Assembly: GCA_020698575.1 (NCBI GenBank)
Contig: CM036252.1
Coordinates: forward strand, 2,365,915-2,429,914
Direction: 5' to 3'
DNA from: Bostrychus sinensis
Taxonomy: Eukaryota; Chordata; Actinopteri; Gobiiformes; Eleotridae
DNA length: 64,000 nt
The notes under the pieces are model-generated. The model did not search any database. It was given only the letters and a program-made list of their open reading frames with translations, and was not told the origin of the DNA. Below, one piece after another: positions 56,201-64,000 of the stretch. Both the position numbers and the translations under genes were made by a program. Every line of letters begins with the position of its first letter. Position 1 is the stretch's first letter.

Positions 56201-59200
56201 ATGAAGTCTTTCTCTGCAGCTGTGGCCTCTGCCCTGCTCTGCTCTGCTCTACAAGGTCAGTCCTGTCTGATTATAGTTCAAACATACTTCAGGACATTTG
56301 TCTCTACTGTGGGGCCAATACAGACTCATGTTGAATGAAAGTCTAAGGAGACTTGTGACCCAGCTGCAGATGAGACATGAATACAAATGTCTCATGAGAA
56401 ATGTGCTGTCAGTTGTTTCAGAAGTGAAAATGAAGCTTAAACATAAAGAGAATCAGAAAAGTGTCTACTGTTCCCCACAGTCTTCTGTTTTTACCAGAGG
56501 TGGAAGAAGTACACAATTTCTTTACTTAAGTAAAAGTACAGATAAAGGAGCAAAAATGTATTCAAGGCCATATCGCCTTGTGGATGCCTGATCCCGTCAG
56601 ACCTCGGAAGCTAAGCAGGGTAGGGCCTGGTCAGTTCCTGGATGGGAGACCTCTGGGGAACATCAGGAAGCAGTGTGAATGTGAGTGAGGGGGGATTACA
56701 GATGGAAATTAGCACTGAGCTATAATCCAGTGTATTTACAGCACTAGCTACTGTTCATTAATACACCCTGTCCCATATGAATAAATAAATAAAATAAGTA
56801 AAAGTATCACCTTAAAATGTTCTACTTAAGTAAAAGTATAAAAGTACTCACATTTAAATGTACTTGTGAGTAAAAAAGTAAAAGTATTTGGCACAGACTC
56901 AGCTCATGAATGAGTTAAATGTGAGGGATTTTGCTGATTCCAGATGAAAACAAACTGCTGCAGTAGAAGAAACTGAATCTGTCTCTGAGCTCTTTATTAT
57001 TCTGATGTTTCTAAAGCTGTACTACTTTACTGCATCTGTTATATTTAAGTACTGTGTGTCTGCAATGAGAATAGAACAAAAACATGGAATTTTAATCCAA
57101 AACTCAAACTACTTTGTACTTTGAACCAACTCAGAAATGTAGTGGAGTAAAAGTAAAAGTACCCCTTGTAAAATTGACTCAAGTAAAGAACAGATACATG
57201 AAAACTGTACTTAAGTAAAATAAGTACAAATAAGTACATTTACTTTGTTATATTCCACACTGGTTTTTACTACATACTCTGTCTTTGTGTGTATGAGTTT
57301 ATGACATAGGCTCTATTGCAGATATTAAGATCCACTTTGGAACTGTTTCACCTTTTCAGTTTCTCTGAGAGTGGACCCAGACCAGTCCCAGTTCTTCAAA
57401 GGAGACTCTGTGTCTCTGAGCTGTGAGGACAGTTCTGGAGCCTGGACTGTGAGGAGGAACAACAGCAGAAAGACCAGGACCCAGTGTAAGATGGACTGGG
57501 GGAGGATCAGAGGATCAGTGTGTAGAATTAAAACTCTCTATCCCCAGGACTCAGGGACATACTGGTGTGAGTCCAGAGAGGGACAGACCTCACACTCTGT
57601 CCTCATCACTGTCAAAGGTGAGACTCATGTTAGCATCACTGAGCTAATGTTAGCATCACTGAGCTAATGTTAGCGTCACTGAGCTGATGTTAGCATCACT
57701 GAGCTAATGTTAGCATCACTGAGCTAATGTTAGCATCACTGAGCTAATGTTAGCATCTCTGAGCTAATGTCAACATCTCTGTCACAGGTGAAACTCATGT
57801 TAGCATCACTGAGCTAATGTTAGCATCACTGAGCTAATGTTAGCATCACTGAGCTAATGTTCGCATCACTGAGCTAATGTTAGCATCTCTGAGCTAATGT
57901 CAACATCTCTGTCACAGGTGAAACTCATGTTAGCATCACTGAGCTAATGTTAGCATCACTGAGCTAATGTTAGCATTACTGAGCTAATGTTAGCATCACT
58001 GAGCTAATGTTAGCATCTCTGTCAAAGGTGAGACTCTCGTCAGCCTCAGTTCAGATCAGAGTCAGATTTACAGAAGCTGCTAAAAACCGTCTCAGAAACA
58101 GAGTCAGATATGAAACAGACGTCTGAGAACCAGAAAAACTCTGAGCTGGGCCCAGGGAAGAAAGAGGGCTGTGTCTGGGAGGGCATCTGGCTTAAACCTG
58201 AGCCAAATCTGTACAAGAGGAGAAGATACAGGCTACTGATTTATTCAGGCTTATCTATAAAACTACAGAGGTCAAAGGTCGCAGAGGGTCAGAGGTCAGA
58301 CACAGAGAGGTCAGACACAGAGAGGTCAGAGGTCACAGAGAGGTCAGAGGTCACAGAGGGGGTCAGAGGTCAGACACAGAGAGGTCAAAGGTCACAGAGG
58401 GATATTAACTTATTAAAGTAGGATCTGTGGTGACTTATTGATGGATTAAACCTCTTTATCCAACACATTTCTGTAACTGCTGTGCAGCAGAACTCACAGA
58501 ACAAACCACTTAGCCTTTAGCTCACATGCTAACATATGCTAACATATATACTAACTGCTATATTAAATAAAGTTATAAAGTGGATCCACTCAGTAATGAT
58601 TTCTAACCAGGCTCTGACATCACTCACCTGTGGTCGTGCTGACAGCTGCCACAACATCTGGATAATTCATAATGTGATATATCTGAAGCTAATGCTAACT
58701 GCTATAGAAATAAATACAGTAAACATGCAAACATTCCCAGAGCAGCTAAGGCTGAGACGTGACGTTAGCTCAGCAGCAGACGAGGCTTCTACGTTTTAAT
58801 GTCTATGGTCAGGACTCACTGCACATCTGGATTATTAAAATGACTCCAGGTTAAAGTTTTTAATGTTCCCTGATGATGAGGGCGGCCATGTTGGAGTGGG
58901 CACAGTTTCTCTGAGTAGGTGACCAGATTTTTAGACCCAAAAACTGGGACATATATGTTTTTCACTAATCACAGTGCATTTGAACTCATCAAGTGATTAA
59001 AAAAAAAAAAAAAAGCTTCCAGGGTCCATATAATTTTCTGTCCTGTCATTAAAATACATGACGCTTGGGTTTAAGTTTAGAATTTTAAAAGAAATGTATT
59101 AATACAAAAAAATAATTTAATTCAAATTGATAATGAGAATAATTTTGGGGCGATGGTGGCGCAGTGGGTTAAGCATTCGCCCAGCAATCGGAGGGTAGCC

Positions 59201-59987
59201 GGTTCGAATCCCATCTGAAGCGCATACTGTCGTTGTGTCCCTGGGCAAGACACTTCACCCCCCTTGCCTGTGTGAATGTGTTAGTGTGGCTGTGTTTGGT
59301 GGTGGTCGGAGGGGCCGTTGGCGCAGATTGGCAGCCACGCTTCCGTCAGTCTGCCCCAGGGCAGCTGTGGCTACAGAAGTAGCTCACCACCACCAAGTGT
59401 GACTGAGGAGTGAATGAATAATTGATCAATTGTAAAGCGTCTTTGAGTGTCCAAAAAAGCGCTATATAAATTCGATGAATTATTATTATTATTATTAATT
59501 TTAGTGACAAACATCTTTAGACAAATGTGTTTTTAGTTTCCTGTGCTTTTCTGTTGGTTAAAATGCGGACAACTGGGACACATGAGTGTTTTTACAGATC
59601 TGTCTTGGGACATGGGACAAAGAGCCCACAACTGGGACTGTCCCAGTTAAATAGGGACATCTGGTTACCCTCTGAGCCCAGAGGAGATGGAGGAGCTGCA
59701 GCTCAGTTCTGACTTTTTTCATTTTCTCTACAATCTCTGTCCAGAAACAGGAGTGGTCCTGCAGGTCCCAGTCCTCCCTGTGACAGAGGGACAAACTGTC
59801 TCTCTGTCCTGCAAAGACAAACCTTCCTCCAACCTCCCAGCTCGTTTCCATAGAGACGGACACTTCCTGTGGGAGGAGCCTACAGGTCACATGACCCTCC
59901 AGCAGGTGTCAGCGTCTGATGAAGGACTGTATCAGTGTGAGATCAGAGGAGAGACCTCAGAGTCCAGCAGGATCACAGTTAGACCAG
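56201..59987 (+). CDS. Gene D: Fc-receptor-like/LITR-like receptor, 5' part (two Ig domains)
   Basis: Three phase-1 exons are visible: 56201-56255 (MKSFSAAVASALLCSALQ signal peptide), 57360-57617 (Ig domain 1, residues 19-104) and 59745-59987 (Ig domain 2, residues 105-185). Domain 1 has VSLRVDPDQSQFFK, SLSCED and DSGTYWCES, and two extra cysteines in TQC...SVC. It is clearly a paralogue of gene A exon 3. Domain 2 has EGQTVSLSCKDK and DEGLYQCEIRGE. The transmembrane and tail exons must lie beyond the window, after a 4 kb array. Unlike gene A there is no signal-peptide mini-exon. Intron 1 holds a hAT-like MITE with a 5S-derived SINE, and intron 2 a second MITE with a tRNA-derived SINE. Expected role: leukocyte surface receptor; whether it activates or inhibits cannot be seen. 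Confidence 0.8.
56495..57262. mobile_element. hAT-like MITE in gene D intron 1 with 8-bp target duplication
   Basis: Ends are CAGAGGTGGAA on the left and TTCCACACTG on the right, an imperfect terminal inverted repeat, with TACTTAAGTA palindromic strings inside both ends. It is flanked by a perfect 8-bp direct repeat GTTTTTAC (56487-56494 and 57263-57270), the size made by hAT transposases. No transposase is encoded. It carries a nested 5S-derived SINE. Confidence 0.8.
56561..56790 (+). mobile_element. 5S rRNA-derived SINE nested in the MITE
   Basis: 56562-56680 aligns by eye with vertebrate 5S rRNA: GGCCATAT, GATCCCGTCAGACCTCGGAA, GCTAAGCAGGGTAGGGCCTG (the internal promoter A and C boxes), GGATGGGAGACC. 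It lacks intact 5S ends and is followed by a non-5S tail with AAATTAGC, CCAGTGTATTTACAG and a closing (AATA)n run. This head-plus-tail design is that of 5S-derived SINEs, not of a functional rRNA gene. Confidence 0.72.
57625..58030 (+). repeat. 20-bp minisatellite after gene D exon 2, with donor copies
   Basis: Units of GTTAGCATCACTGAGCTAAT begin 7-10 nt after the exon 2 donor. Three larger insertions carry exon-end-like strings: CTCTGTCACAGGTGAAACTC near 57776-57797 and 57906-57927, and CTCTGTCAAAGGTGAGACTC near 58016-58035. Each recreates an AAAG|GTGAGA or ACAG|GTGAAA junction. In gene A the cognate donor is followed by one unexpanded unit only. Confidence 0.9.
58262..58402 (+). repeat. AGAGGTCAGA-type short tandem repeat
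   Basis: Imperfect tandem AGGTCAGACACAG and AGGTCACAG units. AGGTCA is a nuclear-receptor half-site in several spacings, but this is most simply a degenerate tandem repeat. Confidence 0.85.
58916..59669. mobile_element. Second MITE-like element in gene D intron 2
   Basis: Ends are AGGTGACCAGAT on the left and ATCTGGTTACC on the right, an inverted repeat of about 11 bp. The flanks share CTCTGAG (58909-58915 and 59670-59676). AACTGGGACA-type strings recur, inverted, near both ends. A tRNA-derived SINE sits inside. It ends 75 bp before exon 3. Confidence 0.65.
59152..59500 (+). mobile_element. tRNA-derived SINE
   Basis: The head has a box A-like GATGGTGGCGCAGTGGGTTA and a box B GGTTCGAATCCC at the spacing of a tRNA promoter. 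The body contains GGGCAAGACACTTCACC. The tail has AAGCGTCTTTGAGTGTC, AAAAAGCGCTATATAAATTC and a closing (ATT)n. This is the usual plan of tRNA-SINEs with a LINE-type tail in teleosts. It is not a functional tRNA. Confidence 0.82.
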
Positions 59988-60000
59988 GTAAGGACTGGAC

Positions 60001-63000
60001 TAGACCTGGTTTAGACCTGGTTTAGACCTGGTTTAGACCTGGTTTAGACCTGGTTTAGACCTGGTTTAGACCTGGTTTAGACCTGGTTTAGACCTGGTTT
60101 AGACCTGGTTTAGACCTGGTTTAGACCTGGTTTAGACCTGGTTTAGACCTGGTTTAGACCTGGTTTAGACCTGGTTTAGACCTGGTTTAGACCTGGTTTA
60201 GACCTGGTTTAGACCTGGTTTAGACCTGGTTTAGACCTGGTTTAGACCTGGTTTAGACCTGGTTTAGACCTGGTTTAGACCTGGTTTAGACCTGGTTTAG
60301 ACCTGGTTTAGACCTGGTTTAGACCTGGTTTAGACCTGGTTTAGACCTGGTTTAGACCTGGTTTAGACCTGGTTTAGACCTGGTTTAGACCTGGTTTAGA
60401 CCTGGTTTAGACCTGGTTTAGACCTGGTTTAGACCTGGTTTAGACCTGGTTTAGACCTGGTTTAGACCTGGTTTAGACCTGGTTTAGACCTGGTTTAGAC
60501 CTGGTTTAGACCTGGTTTAGACCTGGTTTAGACCTGGTTTAGACCTGGTTTAGACCTGGTTTAGACCTGGTTTAGACCTGGTTTAGACCTGGTTTAGACC
60601 TGGTTTAGACCTGGTTTAGACCTGGTTTAGACCTGGTTTAGACCTGGTTTAGACCTGGTTTAGACCTGGTTTAGACCTGGTTTAGACCTGGTTTAGACCT
60701 GGTTTAGACCTGGTTTAGACCTGGTTTAGACCTGGTTTAGACCTGGTTTAGACCTGGTTTAGACCTGGTTTAGACCTGGTTTAGACCTGGTTTAGACCTG
60801 GTTTAGACCTGGTTTAGACCTGGTTTAGACCTGGTTTAGACCTGGTTTAGACCTGGTTTAGACCTGGTTTAGACCTGGTTTAGACCTGGTTTAGACCTGG
60901 TTTAGACCTGGTTTAGACCTGGTTTAGACCTGGTTTAGACCTGGTTTAGACCTGGTTTAGACCTGGTTTAGACCTGGTTTAGACCTGGTTTAGACCTGGT
61001 TTAGACCTGGTTTAGACCTGGTTTAGACCTGGTTTAGACCTGGTTTAGACCTGGTTTAGACCTGGTTTAGACCTGGTTTAGACCTGGTTTAGACCTGGTT
61101 TAGACCTGGTTTAGACCTGGTTTAGACCTGGTTTAGACCTGGTTTAGACCTGGTTTAGACCTGGTTTAGACCTGGTTTAGACCTGGTTTAGACCTGGTTT
61201 AGACCTGGTTTAGACCTGGTTTAGACCTGGTTTAGACCTGGTTTAGACCTGGTTTAGACCTGGTTTAGACCTGGTTTAGACCTGGTTTAGACCTGGTTTA
61301 GACCTGGTTTAGACCTGGTTTAGACCTGGTTTAGACCTGGTTTAGACCTGGTTTAGACCTGGTTTAGACCTGGTTTAGACCTGGTTTAGACCTGGTTTAG
61401 ACCTGGTTTAGACCTGGTTTAGACCTGGTTTAGACCTGGTTTAGACCTGGTTTAGACCTGGTTTAGACCTGGTTTAGACCTGGTTTAGACCTGGTTTAGA
61501 CCTGGTTTAGACCTGGTTTAGACCTGGTTTAGACCTGGTTTAGACCTGGTTTAGACCTGGTTTAGACCTGGTTTAGACCTGGTTTAGACCTGGTTTAGAC
61601 CTGGTTTAGACCTGGTTTAGACCTGGTTTAGACCTGGTTTAGACCTGGTTTAGACCTGGTTTAGACCTGGTTTAGACCTGGTTTAGACCTGGTTTAGACC
61701 TGGTTTAGACCTGGTTTAGACCTGGTTTAGACCTGGTTTAGACCTGGTTTAGACCTGGTTTAGACCTGGTTTAGACCTGGTTTAGACCTGGTTTAGACCT
61801 GGTTTAGACCTGGTTTAGACCTGGTTTAGACCTGGTTTAGACCTGGTTTAGACCTGGTTTAGACCTGGTTTAGACCTGGTTTAGACCTGGTTTAGACCTG
61901 GTTTAGACCTGGTTTAGACCTGGTTTAGACCTGGTTTAGACCTGGTTTAGACCTGGTTTAGACCTGGTTTAGACCTGGTTTAGACCTGGTTTAGACCTGG
62001 TTTAGACCTGGTTTAGACCTGGTTTAGACCTGGTTTAGACCTGGTTTAGACCTGGTTTAGACCTGGTTTAGACCTGGTTTAGACCTGGTTTAGACCTGGT
62101 TTAGACCTGGTTTAGACCTGGTTTAGACCTGGTTTAGACCTGGTTTAGACCTGGTTTAGACCTGGTTTAGACCTGGTTTAGACCTGGTTTAGACCTGGTT
62201 TAGACCTGGTTTAGACCTGGTTTAGACCTGGTTTAGACCTGGTTTAGACCTGGTTTAGACCTGGTTTAGACCTGGTTTAGACCTGGTTTAGACCTGGTTT
62301 AGACCTGGTTTAGACCTGGTTTAGACCTGGTTTAGACCTGGTTTAGACCTGGTTTAGACCTGGTTTAGACCTGGTTTAGACCTGGTTTAGACCTGGTTTA
62401 GACCTGGTTTAGACCTGGTTTAGACCTGGTTTAGACCTGGTTTAGACCTGGTTTAGACCTGGTTTAGACCTGGTTTAGACCTGGTTTAGACCTGGTTTAG
62501 ACCTGGTTTAGACCTGGTTTAGACCTGGTTTAGACCTGGTTTAGACCTGGTTTAGACCTGGTTTAGACCTGGTTTAGACCTGGTTTAGACCTGGTTTAGA
62601 CCTGGTTTAGACCTGGTTTAGACCTGGTTTAGACCTGGTTTAGACCTGGTTTAGACCTGGTTTAGACCTGGTTTAGACCTGGTTTAGACCTGGTTTAGAC
62701 CTGGTTTAGACCTGGTTTAGACCTGGTTTAGACCTGGTTTAGACCTGGTTTAGACCTGGTTTAGACCTGGTTTAGACCTGGTTTAGACCTGGTTTAGACC
62801 TGGTTTAGACCTGGTTTAGACCTGGTTTAGACCTGGTTTAGACCTGGTTTAGACCTGGTTTAGACCTGGTTTAGACCTGGTTTAGACCTGGTTTAGACCT
62901 GGTTTAGACCTGGTTTAGACCTGGTTTAGACCTGGTTTAGACCTGGTTTAGACCTGGTTTAGACCTGGTTTAGACCTGGTTTAGACCTGGTTTAGACCTG

Positions 63001-64000
63001 GTTTAGACCTGGTTTAGACCTGGTTTAGACCTGGTTTAGACCTGGTTTAGACCTGGTTTAGACCTGGTTTAGACCTGGTTTAGACCTGGTTTAGACCTGG
63101 TTTAGACCTGGTTTAGACCTGGTTTAGACCTGGTTTAGACCTGGTTTAGACCTGGTTTAGACCTGGTTTAGACCTGGTTTAGACCTGGTTTAGACCTGGT
63201 TTAGACCTGGTTTAGACCTGGTTTAGACCTGGTTTAGACCTGGTTTAGACCTGGTTTAGACCTGGTTTAGACCTGGTTTAGACCTGGTTTAGACCTGGTT
63301 TAGACCTGGTTTAGACCTGGTTTAGACCTGGTTTAGACCTGGTTTAGACCTGGTTTAGACCTGGTTTAGACCTGGTTTAGACCTGGTTTAGACCTGGTTT
63401 AGACCTGGTTTAGACCTGGTTTAGACCTGGTTTAGACCTGGTTTAGACCTGGTTTAGACCTGGTTTAGACCTGGTTTAGACCTGGTTTAGACCTGGTTTA
63501 GACCTGGTTTAGACCTGGTTTAGACCTGGTTTAGACCTGGTTTAGACCTGGTTTAGACCTGGTTTAGACCTGGTTTAGACCTGGTTTAGACCTGGTTTAG
63601 ACCTGGTTTAGACCTGGTTTAGACCTGGTTTAGACCTGGTTTAGACCTGGTTTAGACCTGGTTTAGACCTGGTTTAGACCTGGTTTAGACCTGGTTTAGA
63701 CCTGGTTTAGACCTGGTTTAGACCTGGTTTAGACCTGGTTTAGACCTGGTTTAGACCTGGTTTAGACCTGGTTTAGACCTGGTTTAGACCTGGTTTAGAC
63801 CTGGTTTAGACCTGGTTTAGACCTGGTTTAGACCTGGTTTAGACCTGGTTTAGACCTGGTTTAGACCTGGTTTAGACCTGGTTTAGACCTGGTTTAGACC
63901 TGGTTTAGACCTGGTTTAGACCTGGTTTAGACCTGGTTTAGACCTGGTTTAGACCTGGTTTAGACCTGGTTTAGACCTGGTTTAGACCTGGTTTAGACCT
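60001..64000 (-). repeat. 11-bp minisatellite array 7, homogeneous, 4 kb to window end
   Basis: From 14 nt after the gene D exon 3 donor to the last base the sequence is GGTTTAGACCT repeated, about 363 units. I noticed no variant on reading the lines. Only one of the two common variants is present, unlike arrays 1-6. It occupies gene D's next intron. Confidence 0.97.

Noticed and set aside
56562..56680. Functional 5S rRNA gene
   Set aside because: Both ends diverge, there are many substitutions, no terminator T-run at the expected end, and a SINE-type tail follows. Called a 5S-derived SINE.
59152..59230. tRNA gene
   Set aside because: A and B boxes are present, but the sequence does not fold into an acceptor stem and continues into a SINE body and tail.

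Overview
The window is vertebrate nuclear DNA, most likely from a percomorph-type teleost fish. It has multi-exon immunoglobulin-superfamily receptor genes with short GT-AG introns, teleost-style transposons (Penelope-like, L1-like, R4/Dong-like and other LINEs, hAT-like MITEs, tRNA- and 5S-derived SINEs) and a very heavy load of minisatellites. I see no prokaryotic or viral signature. Species cannot be set from the sequence.

Four receptor genes can be assembled by hand. Every intron junction used here is phase 1, as is usual for Ig-domain genes. Gene B (minus, 22078 to 20569) and gene C (minus, 47921 to 38324) are single V-set type I membrane proteins of butyrophilin/B7-like character. Gene A (plus, 23242 to 27894) and gene D (plus, 56201 to 59987, running off the window) are Fc-receptor-like/LITR-like receptors with closely related first Ig domains. 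Gene A has one Ig domain, a transmembrane helix and three ITIM-type tyrosines. The visible part of gene D has two Ig domains. Genes A and B are divergent, with 1.16 kb between their start codons, 0.7 kb of which is a polypurine/polypyrimidine satellite. The set reads as a small innate immune receptor cluster.

Layout: 1-20 kb is mostly four 11-bp minisatellite arrays plus a 3.1 kb-period tandem duplication and one decayed LINE. 20.5-28 kb holds genes B and A. 28-38 kb holds two more 11-bp arrays, a third copy of the duplicated segment, a CA-rich array and a broken L1-like element with a MITE inside it. 38-48 kb is gene C; its intron 2 is a 94-unit 20-bp array and its intron 1 carries a Penelope-like element split by a solo LTR. 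48-56 kb is transposon-rich intergenic DNA. 56-64 kb is gene D, with two MITEs (each carrying a SINE) and a 4 kb array of one repeated 11-mer reaching the window end.

The most striking pattern is that tandem arrays begin within 0-20 nt downstream of 5' splice sites at four exons in three genes (A exon 6, C exon 2, D exons 2 and 3). In gene A the repeat unit contains the donor itself, giving 22 copies of AGAG|GTAAGA, 20 of the 21 spacings being exactly 39 nt. Repeat sequence also enters coding exons of gene A: exon 7 is largely a GTCCAG hexamer run, and the last codons and stop lie in decayed 11-mers. Splice calls, boundaries and family names come from reading the sequence, not from searches.
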